The notes beneath the pieces were generated by a model. That model saw only the letters and a program-made list of their open reading frames with translations. It did not search any database and was not told where the DNA came from. Positions 9,247 through 17,829 of a stretch of 64,000 bases of DNA are shown in pieces. The position numbers and the translations under genes were made by a program. The stretch's first letter is position 1, and each line of letters begins with the position of its first letter. Source of the DNA: Thermococcus gorgonarius (lineage in GTDB: Archaea; Methanobacteriota_B; Thermococci; Thermococcales; Thermococcaceae); the NCBI RefSeq assembly GCF_002214385.1, contig NZ_CP014855.1:310001-374000 (forward strand), read 5' to 3'.

Positions 9247-10512
9247 TTAGTCTTTCCTCACGAGCTCAACCACAGCCTCCACGTGCGGCGTGTGCGGAAA
9301 CATATCGATAAGAACGGCGTTTTCAACGCGGTATGCATTCTCCAAATGCTTCTCGTAGTCGAGTTTAAACGCTTTGGGATTGCAGGAGACGTAAACGACA
9401 TTCTCAACGCCGCCTTTCACGAGAATCTCGGCCGCATCCTTCAGCCCCTTCCTCGGCGGGTCGACGATTACGGTATCGTAGTCCCCAATGGGCGTCTCCT
9501 CAGCATTTCCAACCTTAAAGGTGGCATCAACACCGTTGAGCTCGGCGTTTCTGTTTGCCATCTCCACTGCGAAGGGATTCAGCTCGACACCTTCAACTTT
9601 GAACCCCTTCTTCGCGAGCCAGACGCCGAAGGTGCCGACGCCGGAGTAGAGGTCTAGAACCCTCTCGCCTTCGGTGAATCCTTCAACGGCCTTAAGGAGG
9701 AGCGGCAAGGCATAGCTGTTCGTCTGGAAGAAGGAATTAGGATGTATCAGGTAGACGACTTCCTCAATACGCTCGCGTATGAAGGGTTCTCCCGCTATAA
9801 GTCCCGCTTCACCGCGTGGGTCGTCCCTTGTATCGCTCTTCAGGCTCCAGTAAAGCGAATTTGCGAAGGAGAAGTGGCCCTTGAAAGCCTCCAGAACCAC
9901 TTCCGAAGGCTTCAGGTGGGCTACAAGATTAACCATAACCTCGCCCGTGAACTTGCCCTCCTTCACCTGGAGGTAGTGAACTTCACCGGTTTTCTCCTTC
10001 AGATCCCAGGGCTTGAGATGGGTTTCATTAAGGAATTCGCGGAGAGAGTGGAGGTATTCCGGTGTTCTCTTTGAGAAGACGGGACATTCTCTCAGGTCGG
10101 CGATGCCCACAGGGTTCCCATACTCCTTGAGACCTATTCCTTCGCTGGTCACGATGAAGTTGCTGACGTTTCTGAAGCCCCAGATCTTAGGCGAGCCTTT
10201 GATCGGCGCGCTTATCCTGGTAATCCTCTCAAAAAGCTCCCTCTTGAGTTGGAGCTGCTCCTTGTACTTCAGTCCCTGCCAGAGACAGCCGCCGCAGGTT
10301 CCGAAGTGGGAACACCGAGGGGTCTGCCTCAGATGGGACAACTCAACAAGCTCAAAATCGAGCGCGATTTTCCTGCCAAAACGACGCTTTGCCTTCCTGA
10401 TTCTCACAACATCGCCTGGATAGGCAAACGGGACGTAGAACCTTTTCCCGTTAACTTTAATCACGCCGAGGCCGTCGTCGCCTATGCCTGCAATCCTACC
10501 TTTCAGGCTCAT
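9247..10512 (-). CDS. RNA m5U methyltransferase, RumA/TrmA family
   Basis: A SAM-dependent uracil-C5 methyltransferase acting on tRNA or 23S rRNA. It shows an N-terminal TRAM domain (MSLKGRIAGIGDDGLGVI), a [4Fe-4S]-type cysteine cluster (CSHFGTCGGC plus an upstream Cys), the FFQTNSYALP segment, the SAM motif LDLYSGVGTFG and the catalytic SCNPKAF. Archaeal members include both tRNA U54 and 23S rRNA enzymes; the sequence alone does not decide which. The ATG at 10512 is chosen because the longer frame starts with TTG at 10554, only a few bases past the likely TATA box (ACTATAAAAG, minus strand, about 10560) and thus upstream of transcription. Confidence 0.9.
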   Translation of the reverse strand: MSLKGRIAGIGDDGLGVIKVNGKRFYVPFAYPGDVVRIRKAKRRFGRKIALDFELVELSHLRQTPRCSHFGTCGGCLWQGLKYKEQLQLKRELFERITRISAPIKGSPKIWGFRNVSNFIVTSEGIGLKEYGNPVGIADLRECPVFSKRTPEYLHSLREFLNETHLKPWDLKEKTGEVHYLQVKEGKFTGEVMVNLVAHLKPSEVVLEAFKGHFSFANSLYWSLKSDTRDDPRGEAGLIAGEPFIRERIEEVVYLIHPNSFFQTNSYALPLLLKAVEGFTEGERVLDLYSGVGTFGVWLAKKGFKVEGVELNPFAVEMANRNAELNGVDATFKVGNAEETPIGDYDTVIVDPPRKGLKDAAEILVKGGVENVVYVSCNPKAFKLDYEKHLENAYRVENAVLIDMFPHTPHVEAVVELVRKD

Positions 10513-10596
10513 GTATCCAGCTTGGGTGAGGTTTTTAAGAAACTTTCCCGGCAAAAAGCTTTTATAGTTTGAATCCTACTAAACATGGTGGTAACT

Positions 10597-10773
10597 ATGG
10601 AGAAGCGTCAGCTGGTGTGTCCCCTCTGCGGAAGCACTGAGTTTCAGGTCGAGGAGGGCAAGCTCGACAGCAAGTGGGGCTTTACGGCCCACAAAGTCAA
10701 GATAGTCATCTGCAAGAACTGCGGCTACGTCATGCTCTTCTACGAGGGAAGAACGATATGGGACTTCGACTGA
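10597..10773 (+). CDS. Small zinc-ribbon protein
   Basis: A 58-residue protein with CPLCG near the N terminus and CKNCG about 30 residues later, a classical two-knuckle zinc ribbon, ending in a short beta segment with FYEGRTIWDFD. Probably nucleic-acid binding; no specific role is known to me. The ATG at 10597 is preferred because GGTGGT precedes it; an ATG at 10585 in the same frame lacks a binding site, though a near-leaderless start from the TATA at about 10557-10566 is possible. It is divergent from the methyltransferase. Confidence 0.8.
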   Translation: MEKRQLVCPLCGSTEFQVEEGKLDSKWGFTAHKVKIVICKNCGYVMLFYEGRTIWDFD

Positions 10774-10819
10774 GTGATAACCCTTAAATTTTCGTTTCTA
10801 CTTTTCTCCGGTGAGTGAG

Positions 10820-11824
10820 ATGAGACCGAAAGTTTTCATAACACGCAGGATTCCAGAAAACGGTATAAAACTCCTCAGGGAACACTTCGAGGTCGAGGTC
10901 TGGGAGGAGGAGCATGAAATACCGAAGGAGCTCTTCCTCGAAAAGGTCCGGGACGCTGAAGCTCTGGTTACAATGCTCAGTGAGAGGGTTAATAAAGAAG
11001 TCTTTGACAGCGCGCCAAGGCTTAGAATCGTTGCTAACTACGCCGTCGGCTACGACAACATAGACGTTGAAGAGGCAACAAAGCGCGGAATCTACGTCAC
11101 CAACACACCGGACGTACTCACGAACGCCACGGCCGACTTCGCTTGGACGCTTCTCCTAGCTACTGCTAGAAGACTTATCGAAGCGGACAAATTCGTCCGC
11201 TCCGGAGAGTGGAAGAGGCGCGGTGTTGCATGGCATCCGTTAATGTTCCTTGGCTACGATGTCTACGGTAAAACTATCGGAATAGTCGGCTTTGGGAGGA
11301 TAGGACAGGCCATAGCGAGGAGGGCAAAGGGCTTCGGCATGAGAATACTCTACAACTCCCGCACAAGAAAGCCCGAAGTTGAGAAGGAGCTTGGCGCGGA
11401 GTTCAGGTCGCTGGAGGAGTTGCTTAGGGAGAGTGACTTCGTGGTCTTAGCGGTTCCACTCACGAATGAGACCTACCACATGATAAACGAGGAGAGGCTT
11501 AAGCTCATGAAACCGACCGCGATTCTGGTGAACATAGCGCGTGGAAAGGTAGTGGATACCGAGGCACTAGTAAAAGCCCTGAAGGGTAACTGTCTCGCCG
11601 GTGCTGGCTTAGATGTCTTCGAGGAGGAGCCCTACTACAACGAGGAGCTCTTCAAGCTGAAGAATGTGGTTTTAGCGCCTCACATAGGAAGCGCGACCTA
11701 CGGGGCCAAGGAAGGAATGGCTGAGCTTGTCGCTAAAAACCTCATAGCATTCAAGAACGGCGAGGTTCCGCCGACGCTCGTGAACAGAGAAGTGGTGAAG
11801 GTAAGAAAACCCGGCTTTGACTGA
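10820..11824 (+). CDS. gyaR: Glyoxylate/hydroxypyruvate reductase (GyaR type)
   Basis: An NAD(P)H-dependent D-2-hydroxyacid dehydrogenase that reduces glyoxylate. The N-terminal half has the substrate segment [14 protein letters not shown]. The Rossmann motif [13 protein letters not shown] is at about residues 155-167. Catalytic residues sit in NIARGKVVD (Arg), [10 protein letters not shown] (Glu) and APHIGSAT (His). The length of 334 residues matches characterised Pyrococcus and Thermococcus GyaR. GGTGAG 9-10 nt upstream selects the ATG at 10820 over the GTG at 10811. TATA-like CCCTTAAATT lies at about 10788. Confidence 0.94.
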   Translation: MRPKVFITRRIPENGIKLLREHFEVEVWEEEHEIPKELFLEKVRDAEALVTMLSERVNKEVFDSAPRLRIVANYAVGYDNIDVEEATKRGIYVTNTPDVLTNATADFAWTLLLATARRLIEADKFVRSGEWKRRGVAWHPLMFLGYDVYGKTIGIVGFGRIGQAIARRAKGFGMRILYNSRTRKPEVEKELGAEFRSLEELLRESDFVVLAVPLTNETYHMINEERLKLMKPTAILVNIARGKVVDTEALVKALKGNCLAGAGLDVFEEEPYYNEELFKLKNVVLAPHIGSATYGAKEGMAELVAKNLIAFKNGEVPPTLVNREVVKVRKPGFD

Positions 11825-11883
11825 GTTCCGTTTAATCTCTCCCAGATAGCGGCGGGTCACGTTTATAACTTTCCCCTCCAACC

Positions 11884-11944
11884 GCGATGATGATTTCGAG
11901 GTCTCCCCGGCTGAAAGTTGATGAACTGGACCCGTGCCTGAGCG
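11884..11944 (+). ncRNA. Predicted C/D-box sRNA (2'-O-methylation guide)
   Basis: Box C ATGATGA (11887-11893), box D' CTGA (11911-11914), box C' TGATGA (11919-11924) and box D CTGA (11938-11941) occur in the right order, with guides of about 17 and 13 nt. This is the layout of archaeal C/D sRNAs of about 60 nt. A TATA element, GTTTATAAC, lies at about 11858-11866, placing the start of transcription at the 5' end of the RNA. By the N+5 rule, both predicted modified target residues pair with a C in the guide. The RNA overlaps the leader of the PfkB gene, whose start is 10 nt further on. Confidence 0.72.
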
Positions 11945-11953
11945 GTGGTGAAT

Positions 11954-12775
11954 ATGAAGTGCCTGGTTGCAGGTCACGTCGTCAGAGACGTTATTAGAAA
12001 AGGAGGAAAGACCCTTGAACGGCTTGGTGGTGGTGCCTACTACTCCGCCCTTGCCCTCTCCAGGTTCTGTGACGTTGAGATACTGACTTCCTTTGCCGAT
12101 CTGCCGGAGGAATGGGTGAACCAGCTGGAATCAATAGGGAAGCTTAGAGTCGTTCCTTCGGATTCTACAACAACTTACGAGCTTACATACTTGGACGGGA
12201 ACACCAGAAGGCTTAAACTCCTCGACAGGGCTTCCTCACTGGAAACATTGCCCTCAAAGCATTACGATGCCGTGCTGCTGAACCCGGTTGCCTCCGAGAT
12301 TTCCCCCGATGTAGTTGCCCTTGCAAAGGAGCGCTTTTCTCTTGTGGCTGCCGATTTGCAGGGATTCATACGCTTGCCGAATCCCGGACCGGTCAGTTAT
12401 ACGCCCGTTGATGGTTCGGTCTTTAAAGGACTCTCAATACTGCACTCAGACGCTATGGAGTTCAATTACCTCAAGAACTTCTCCCCCGCGGATGTGGAGG
12501 TTCTCCTGATTTCCAATGGTCCCGGGGTGGGACGGGCTTTCTTGCGGGGCAGAGAACATTCCTTCCGCCCGCTCCCCAGAAAAGTGGACGAATCGACTGG
12601 AGCGGGAGACGTTTTCCTGGGTTCTTTTACTGGGTTCTATCTTAGCTGTCCTTTTATCCAGTCACTGAAGAGAGCAGTTGCCTTTACGGCGCTCTTCCTG
12701 GAGAGGAGAAGCGTGGATTTTGCCCTGGGTGAAGTCAATGAACTTGCCATGGAGGTTGAGGTGAAAAGGGTATAA
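11954..12775 (+). CDS. PfkB/ribokinase-family sugar kinase, possible myo-inositol kinase
   Basis: A 273-residue ribokinase-fold kinase. The anion-hole/catalytic motif [10 protein letters not shown] is at about residue 216 and [11 protein letters not shown] near residue 26 is the N-terminal substrate loop. The ATG at 11954 follows GGTGGTGA. A ribokinase-family myo-inositol kinase encoded not far from the DIP synthesis genes is known in T. kodakarensis. The DIP genes here are about 7 kb away, which together with the size makes orthology plausible but unproved. It probably shares a transcript with the C/D sRNA at 11884. Confidence 0.82.
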   Translation: MKCLVAGHVVRDVIRKGGKTLERLGGGAYYSALALSRFCDVEILTSFADLPEEWVNQLESIGKLRVVPSDSTTTYELTYLDGNTRRLKLLDRASSLETLPSKHYDAVLLNPVASEISPDVVALAKERFSLVAADLQGFIRLPNPGPVSYTPVDGSVFKGLSILHSDAMEFNYLKNFSPADVEVLLISNGPGVGRAFLRGREHSFRPLPRKVDESTGAGDVFLGSFTGFYLSCPFIQSLKRAVAFTALFLERRSVDFALGEVNELAMEVEVKRV

Positions 12776-12859
12776 AGTCCAAAACTTAATTAGTACGCCG
12801 ATGAGGAGACGTCAGCACGCTGAACGGTGATGAGAAGGGACTTCCCCGAGGTGATTGAT

Positions 12860-13363
12860 ATGGAAAGGCACCTCCTGGTTGTCAAGGCACCGGATGGTGC
12901 CGAGATAGGGTCCTTCGCTGAGGAGGTTAAACGGCTTGCTGAAGAACACGGCCTCAAAGCAGAGCTTCACCGCTGTGTTGGTCTTACCGTTGATGCCGTC
13001 ATAATCTACAACAATGGCATCGTTCTCATTAGGCGGAAGAACGAGCCCTTCAAGGATCACTATGCCCTCCCTGGAGGCTTCGTGGAGTACGGGGAAACCG
13101 TGGAGCAGGCGGTTGTACGGGAGGCCAGAGAGGAGACAGGTTTGAACGTTAGACCGATTAAGCTGGTTGGGGTTTACTCAAAACCCAACAGGGATCCCAG
13201 GGGGCACACCGTTACTGTAGCCTTCCTGTGCATCGGGGAAGGGGAACTGAAGGCCGGTGACGATGCCAGGGAAGTCTTTGTATTTCCTGTGGATGAAGCT
13301 CTGAAGCTTCCCCTGGCCTTTGATCATGGAAAGATACTCCACGACGCATTGGAATTGAGGTGA
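12860..13363 (+). CDS. Nudix hydrolase
   Basis: A 167-residue protein. The Nudix box spans about residues 73-95: GGFVEYGE, then the REAREETGL core, carrying the metal-binding glutamates. An extra N-terminal domain of about 50 residues precedes it. ADP-ribose or a related nucleoside diphosphate derivative is the likely substrate class, by family only. The ATG at 12860 is chosen because GAGGTGA lies 6 nt before it; longer starts at 12827/12830 lack this spacing. The next gene begins at or just after its stop. Confidence 0.88.
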   Translation: MERHLLVVKAPDGAEIGSFAEEVKRLAEEHGLKAELHRCVGLTVDAVIIYNNGIVLIRRKNEPFKDHYALPGGFVEYGETVEQAVVREAREETGLNVRPIKLVGVYSKPNRDPRGHTVTVAFLCIGEGELKAGDDAREVFVFPVDEALKLPLAFDHGKILHDALELR

Positions 13364-13368
13364 GTCGG

Positions 13369-14040
13369 TTGATACATACTGCCGAGGAGGCAATTCTGTG
13401 GAAAAAACTTGCCACCCTCTTTTTTTGGAGCGGGATAGTCACAACAATCCTTAGTTTTATTGTGAATCCCCTGTTCCTTTTGGGGTCAGTTTTACTTTTT
13501 GGAGCATGGAGGTACGCCGGAAGGATGGCATACCAATGGGGGACAGGTTTCGAAGGAGAATACTACGTAATAGAGGCCCTTTCCCATTCAGAGAGGATAA
13601 AGGGTATATTGCTCTCTGATATAGTCCTACCAGGTCGAAGAGCAAACATTGACCATGTCTTAATATGCGAGCAGGGTATATTTGCCATTGAAACAAAAGC
13701 ATACACTGGAATATATTTTGTATCAGGTGACGCGTGGTATTCAGAAACTCCATCGGGAAGGCACGAAATAAGGAGTATATCAAAGATTGCAAAAAGAAAC
13801 GCTGCAGTGCTCTCTAGGTTTTTATGGAAGAATCTCGGCGAAAATTATTTCGTGAAACCCTTGGTGGTGTTTGCTGGAGCCGGAATAGTTGAGGGAAGAT
13901 CTACAATTCCAGTTCTATACCCCAACGAAATTGAGACTTACGTGTTGTCTTTACCGATAGAACTATCTCACGAAGATATAACCAGATTGGAAAATCTTCT
14001 TGAGGGTTATTCAAGACATGTCATGGTGATCAATTTATGA
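13369..14040 (+). CDS. Membrane-anchored NERD-domain protein
   Basis: About 223 residues. Two hydrophobic segments (about 13-35 and 38-50) anchor the N terminus. The rest is a nuclease-related (NERD) domain with GFEGEYYVIEAL, the conserved NIDHVLICEQGIFAIETKAY segment (D...ExK core), and a C-terminal KPLVVFAGA strand. The NERD fold belongs to the PD-(D/E)XK superfamily, but activity is unproved. The TTG at 13369 is preceded by GAGGTGA; a GTG at 13360 overlapping the Nudix stop is the alternative. The stop overlaps the next start by 4 nt (ATGA). Confidence 0.85.
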   Translation: MIHTAEEAILWKKLATLFFWSGIVTTILSFIVNPLFLLGSVLLFGAWRYAGRMAYQWGTGFEGEYYVIEALSHSERIKGILLSDIVLPGRRANIDHVLICEQGIFAIETKAYTGIYFVSGDAWYSETPSGRHEIRSISKIAKRNAAVLSRFLWKNLGENYFVKPLVVFAGAGIVEGRSTIPVLYPNEIETYVLSLPIELSHEDITRLENLLEGYSRHVMVINL

Positions 14041-14393
14041 AGATTGAATATCCTTCCTTTGGCAGGATAACCGTTGATGGAAATGTCTACGATCACGATA
14101 TTGTGGTTTATCCGAGCGGGAGAGTTGAGAGGCGGAAGAAGTGGATAAGCAAAGAGAAACACGGTACCAGTCATAGACTTGATCCCGAGGAGCTAAGGGA
14201 ATACCTGACCGAGGATTTCGACTTGCTGCTAGTCGGAACAGGCATGTACGGGAAGCTCTCACTCCTTCCGGATAGCAGAAAGCTGGTTGAGGGGAAGGAA
14301 GTCATAGAACTCCCAACTGGCGAAGCGGTGAAGGTTTTCAACGAAGATAGCGGGAAGAAAAGAATTTTGGCAATATTCCACGTTACCTGCTGA
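14037..14393 (+). CDS. MTH938/DUF498-family protein
   Basis: A 118-residue member of the MTH938-like (DUF498) fold family. The features are MKIEYPSFGRITVDGNVYDHDIVV at the N terminus (shown here only in part of the family pattern: Y..D...), LDPEELREYL in the middle and LLLVGTGMYGKL after it. The family is widespread, structurally known and without a firm biochemical role. It is translationally coupled to the NERD gene through an ATGA overlap, giving a Nudix-NERD-DUF498 unit. Confidence 0.85.
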   Translation: MKIEYPSFGRITVDGNVYDHDIVVYPSGRVERRKKWISKEKHGTSHRLDPEELREYLTEDFDLLLVGTGMYGKLSLLPDSRKLVEGKEVIELPTGEAVKVFNEDSGKKRILAIFHVTC

Positions 14394-14410
14394 ACCATTT
14401 TTGTCCAGCA

Positions 14411-14420
14411 AGAGTTATAA
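14411..14420 (+). promoter_or_regulatory. TATA box of queD
   Basis: AGAGTTATAA lies about 35-40 nt before the ATG at 14452, with GGTGGG as the binding site between them. This separates queD from the preceding operon. Confidence 0.55.
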
Positions 14421-14451
14421 TGGCCTGGCCCAAGTCCCCCTGGTGGGAAAG

Positions 14452-14913
14452 ATGGCCTTCAAAGTAAGCGAGAGGAAGATAGGCTGGCACAAGGACTTCG
14501 ACAGCTCTCACTTTCTTGCCCTGCCCTACGAGAGCAAGTGCCTCAGGATCCACGGCCACACTTACAACGTTGACGTGGAGATATGGGGTGAGCTGAACGA
14601 GAACGGTATGATCTTTGACTTCAACCACCTAAGTAACCTCGTGAAGCTCCTCGACCACAGGATCCTTGTGAGTGAGAACTGGGTGGCAGAGAGAGGAAAC
14701 GGAAAGCTCGTCATCGAGAAGAACGGGAAGAGGATAGAGCTCCCTGAGAACGAAGCGGTCGTTCTCAACAAGCCGAACGTTACAGCTGAATACATAGCCG
14801 AGTGGTTCGCGGAAAAAATAGCCGAGAAAGCCGGAAACAACGTGAGAAAGATAAGGGTTAAGGTATGGGAAGATCCGAGGAGCTATGCTGAAGTAGCCCT
14901 GGAGAGGTCTTAA
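14452..14913 (+). CDS. queD: 6-carboxy-tetrahydropterin synthase QueD
   Basis: A 153-residue PTPS-fold enzyme. Zinc ligands are His in DSSHFL and the HGH of CLRIHGHTY. The catalytic Cys lies in the CxxxHGH spacing typical of QueD rather than of folate-type PTPS-III, so the likely role is making carboxy-tetrahydropterin for preQ0 and archaeosine. The C-terminal KVWEDPRSYAEV carries the pterin-binding Glu region. The ATG at 14452 follows GGTGGG; upstream codons are not family-like. The stop overlaps the opposing gene by 4 nt. Confidence 0.9.
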   Translation: MAFKVSERKIGWHKDFDSSHFLALPYESKCLRIHGHTYNVDVEIWGELNENGMIFDFNHLSNLVKLLDHRILVSENWVAERGNGKLVIEKNGKRIELPENEAVVLNKPNVTAEYIAEWFAEKIAEKAGNNVRKIRVKVWEDPRSYAEVALERS

Positions 14914-15482
14914 CAGCCCTGAGCGTCCTTTTTGAACTTATGGCCTATTTTTCCACAACTTTCGCGGAGGGAGTCCAGTTTCTCCTCGACTGTCTCTAAA
15001 AGCCTTCTGAAGTACTCTTCGGTGAAGTTTTCACTGGCCTCTTTGGTCAGTCTGTAAACAACGGTCAGATACGACAACGCGGTTTCACAGTCCTCCCTTT
15101 CCTCGATCTTTGTCGCCATGTCCACAAGGTAACCTACGAAGTTGTGGAGAAGGAGTCTCCACTCATTCTCGAAACCCTTTTCGTTGAGCCATCCCTTTAG
15201 GGTTAGGAACACTTTGATTGCTGGTTTGACGACGGAATACTCCCCATAGCGGCGGTAGCGGATTAGAAGGTACTGGAAGAGTGAGATTAAGAAGTTGCCA
15301 GCGGTTGACTCGTCGAGTCCCTTCTCCCTAATGAACTCCTCAAATTCTGCCAGTCCGCTCTTTCCGCTCTCTCCGAAGGCCTTTACAAGGGCCAAGTGCT
15401 GGCTGGAATACTTTGAGAAATCAACCTCTTTCAGTTCCTCGAGCTCTGGAAGAACTTTCATGATCGCTGTTTTTGTGTCCAC
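14910..15482 (-). CDS. Hypothetical alpha-helical protein
   Basis: A 190-residue, largely helical, acidic protein that I do not recognise. It has several amphipathic helices (KVLPELEELKEVDF, LISLFQYLLIRYRRYG, YLTVVYRLTKEASENF) and a C-terminal pair of cysteines (ESCGK, QGC). GGGTGA 5 nt upstream selects a GTG start at 15482 over the GTG at 15515. Convergent and overlapping by 4 nt with queD. Possibly Thermococcales-specific. Confidence 0.7.
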   Translation of the reverse strand: MDTKTAIMKVLPELEELKEVDFSKYSSQHLALVKAFGESGKSGLAEFEEFIREKGLDESTAGNFLISLFQYLLIRYRRYGEYSVVKPAIKVFLTLKGWLNEKGFENEWRLLLHNFVGYLVDMATKIEEREDCETALSYLTVVYRLTKEASENFTEEYFRRLLETVEEKLDSLRESCGKIGHKFKKDAQGC

Positions 15483-15538
15483 TCTCTTCACCCAAACTGT
15501 TAAATCAAGGCCCACTTATTAGAGTTTAGGTGATCAGC

Positions 15539-15961
15539 ATGAGGTTCTCGAAGGGGAGGAGTTTTATGTTCAGGGTCCCCGAAGGGGAAGAGCTTTTGTC
15601 CTATATAAACCGCTTCGCAGAGAGGCAGAACGTCCTTATCGGGACGGTCAGCGGTATAGGGAGCCTAAGAAATCCAAAAATCGGTTATTTCGACAAAACC
15701 GCTGGAGAATACAAGGTCATTGAGCTGAGCGGCCTCTACGAGCTCGTCTCCCTGAGCGGGAACATAAGCCTGAAAGATGGAAAGCCTTTTGCCCACATTC
15801 ACGTCGCCCTCGGGAGTCCGGATGGAAAGCTTTACGGAGGACACCTCATTGAGGGTGAGGTCTTCGTTGCAGAGGTCTTTATTCAGGAACTTCTTGGGGA
15901 ACCGCTGGAGCGGAAAAAACAGGAAAACGGGCTGGTGCTGTGGGACGCTGAGGAAATCTGA
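15539..15961 (+). CDS. PPC/DUF296 domain protein
   Basis: A 140-residue single-domain PPC (plants and prokaryotes conserved, DUF296) protein. In plants the fold accompanies AT-hook DNA-binding proteins; in prokaryotes it stands alone, forms trimers and has no settled function. Family marks are FRVPEGEELLSYI, SGIGSLRNPKIGYF, and PFAHIHVALGSPDGKLYGGH with its metal-like HxH and GGH. The ATG at 15539 follows AGGTGA; the GTG at 15530 is part of that site. Divergent from the helical protein. Confidence 0.88.
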   Translation: MRFSKGRSFMFRVPEGEELLSYINRFAERQNVLIGTVSGIGSLRNPKIGYFDKTAGEYKVIELSGLYELVSLSGNISLKDGKPFAHIHVALGSPDGKLYGGHLIEGEVFVAEVFIQELLGEPLERKKQENGLVLWDAEEI

Positions 15962-15963
15962 GG

Positions 15964-16527
15964 CTATTGATCAGGCTTGACCTTTAGGAGTATGGCGTAG
16001 TGCCAGACCGTTATCGCAATGGCACCGATGAACTCGGGGATGGCGACCCCTTTGAAGGTCCTCATCGCCCAGATGGCGAGAATCCAAGCCAGGACGAAGA
16101 GGGCCACCGTGAAGTAGAGGATTTTTCTGTCCCCTGCAATGCCCATGCCAACCCCGGCTATGAGCAGCCCAAAGCCGGCCGTGAGGAAGAAGCCCCAGCT
16201 GACGTAGTAGTGCGGTGAAGTCCCTTCAGGGAAGATTCCTATCAGGGCGAGAAACACGAAGCCCGCTACCAGGACCCATATCCCGACTTTTTCTACTTTG
16301 TTTCTGGCCTTTTCAAGCAGTCCCGCCGCGTAGTAAATGGCCAGGACGGCCGTAAGGACCAGTGGGACGTTGAGGAGCCAGTTGTGCTGGAGGCCGACCT
16401 TTCCGAGGTCGCTTATCGCGTTGTCGGTAAGCCTCCACCAGGAGCGGTTGACGTATATCGCGGTTAGTATTCCCGAGTAGGCAATTAAAGGTGCAATTAA
16501 CCCCGCCCAGAACTGGGATCGCCTCAT
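15964..16527 (-). CDS. DUF998 integral membrane protein
   Basis: A 187-residue protein with about six hydrophobic helices and short loops. The N-terminal GLIAPLIAYSGILTAI, the conserved DNAISDLGKVG loop after helix 1 and the IGIFPEGTSPHYYVSW loop in the middle are typical of the DUF998 family of unknown function. The ATG at 16527 follows GGTGAGGTCC. It ends 2 nt from the convergent PPC gene. Confidence 0.85.
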   Translation of the reverse strand: MRRSQFWAGLIAPLIAYSGILTAIYVNRSWWRLTDNAISDLGKVGLQHNWLLNVPLVLTAVLAIYYAAGLLEKARNKVEKVGIWVLVAGFVFLALIGIFPEGTSPHYYVSWGFFLTAGFGLLIAGVGMGIAGDRKILYFTVALFVLAWILAIWAMRTFKGVAIPEFIGAIAITVWHYAILLKVKPDQ

Positions 16528-16569
16528 GGACCTCACCGACTAAAAGTTGGAAGGGGAGTATTAAAGCCT

Positions 16570-16878
16570 TCACTTCTCGTAGAAGATCTCGTAGTGCTGG
16601 ACGTACTTCTCCTTTTCGAGGAGGAAGTCGTCATCTTCGGGGTAGTATTTGGCCAGCTCGGGGTTCTCACCAGCGAACTTCTTGATTGACTCCCACGAGT
16701 CCCAGATGGTCACCAGAAGGAAGTGGGTCTCGTTTTCCTCGTCCCGCCTCGTGAAGTAGAGCTTTAGAAGATCATCGACTGAGCTGTAGTCGGGAACGGC
16801 CCTCTCTATCAGAAAGCGCTCGTAGGCGTCGCCCTTCTCCCTCGGTAGCCTTCCGTGCCAGAGCCTCATAATCGGCAT
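16570..16878 (-). CDS. Antibiotic biosynthesis monooxygenase-like (ABM fold) small protein
   Basis: A 102-residue ferredoxin-like protein. MRLWHGRLPREKGDAYERFL at the N terminus, HFLLVTIWDSWESIKKFAG in the middle and a tail with HYEIFY match the dimeric alpha/beta-barrel ABM-type fold. Many such proteins are of unknown function. The ATG at 16878 is preceded by GGTGATACC. Lies 42 nt after the DUF998 start in the same direction, so it may share its transcript. Confidence 0.75.
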   Translation of the reverse strand: MPIMRLWHGRLPREKGDAYERFLIERAVPDYSSVDDLLKLYFTRRDEENETHFLLVTIWDSWESIKKFAGENPELAKYYPEDDDFLLEKEKYVQHYEIFYEK

Positions 16879-16950
16879 GGTATCACCTTAGAAGGTTTCG
16901 TCTTGGAGGGATATTAAGGGTTCCGAAAATCGAAGAAAAGGCGAAAAACT

Positions 16951-17742
16951 TTAGAACACCGAGTTGAGCCTGCCCCCATCGACGGGGATCATTGCTCCGT
17001 TTATGTAGCTCCCGAGGTCGCTCGCGAGAAATGCAACGAGGTAGCCTATCTCCTCCGGCTCCCCAAGGCGGCCGAGGGGTATCGGCTTTGCGTACTCGGC
17101 AAGGGCTTCCTCAACTGTCTTCCCTTCCCTCTCAGCTCTATCCTTAGCCAGCTGTATCATCCTGTCAGTTCTTATTATGCCCGGCATTATGCCGTTCACG
17201 GTTATGCCCTTTGGTCCGAGCTCCTTCGCCAGAGTCCTCACGAGGCCGGCCATCGAAATTCTGACCACGTTGCTTAGGGCTATGTTCGGAATAGGCTCCT
17301 TTATGGCAACACTCGTGGAGTAAACTATCCTGCCGAACCCCTTCCGCTCCATGGCTGGAACGAGGGCCTTCGTCAGATAGACCGCTGGATACAGGAGGAG
17401 CTTTACGGCATTTTCCCAGTCGGCCATGTCCATCTCCATGAAGTAGCCGGGCTTTGGCCCGCCGGTGGAGAAGAAAAAGATGTCCGGCTCGCCAATGCTC
17501 TCAAGCTCTTTCACCGTTCTCTCTAGGTCTTCGCGCTTCGTCAGGTCGGCGACGATGTAGTTAACTTCCACGTCGCTCTCGGCCCTTATCTTCTCCCTCG
17601 CCTTCCTCAGGTTCTCCTCACTCCTAGAGAGGAGGATAACGTCGGCTCCGGCCTTGGCTAAAACCCGTGCGACGCCGAAGCCTATGCCCCTGCTCGAGGC
17701 GGTTGTAAAGGCAAGCTTGCCAGAGAGATCGATTTCCAGCAT
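16951..17742 (-). CDS. Short-chain dehydrogenase/reductase family protein with altered catalytic motif
   Basis: A 263-residue SDR-fold protein. The cofactor loop is TTASSRGIGFGVA, the VADL segment follows, and the terminal NGAMIPVDGGR is classical. Ser of the triad is present in VYSTSVAIKE, but the YxxxK site is replaced: the helix reads SNVVRISMAGLVRTLAKE, giving Ser for Tyr and Arg for Lys. The NAxG-like position reads STGGPKPG. It may be a non-standard reductase or a binding protein. The ATG at 17742 follows CCGGTGATTCCC; upstream codons are leader. Confidence 0.88.
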   Translation of the reverse strand: MLEIDLSGKLAFTTASSRGIGFGVARVLAKAGADVILLSRSEENLRKAREKIRAESDVEVNYIVADLTKREDLERTVKELESIGEPDIFFFSTGGPKPGYFMEMDMADWENAVKLLLYPAVYLTKALVPAMERKGFGRIVYSTSVAIKEPIPNIALSNVVRISMAGLVRTLAKELGPKGITVNGIMPGIIRTDRMIQLAKDRAEREGKTVEEALAEYAKPIPLGRLGEPEEIGYLVAFLASDLGSYINGAMIPVDGGRLNSVF

Positions 17743-17829
17743 GGGAATCACCGGGATTAAATGGAGTTTTGTTCTAAAATAGTTTGTGGGCATACCCGTT
17801 CAAAAGGGAAAACGAGAATCAAGGCGTGT

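Noticed and set aside
12797-12860. A third C/D-box sRNA before the Nudix gene
   Set aside because: CTGA and GTGATGA are present, but there is no acceptable box C or final box D, and GAGGTGA serves as the ribosome binding site.
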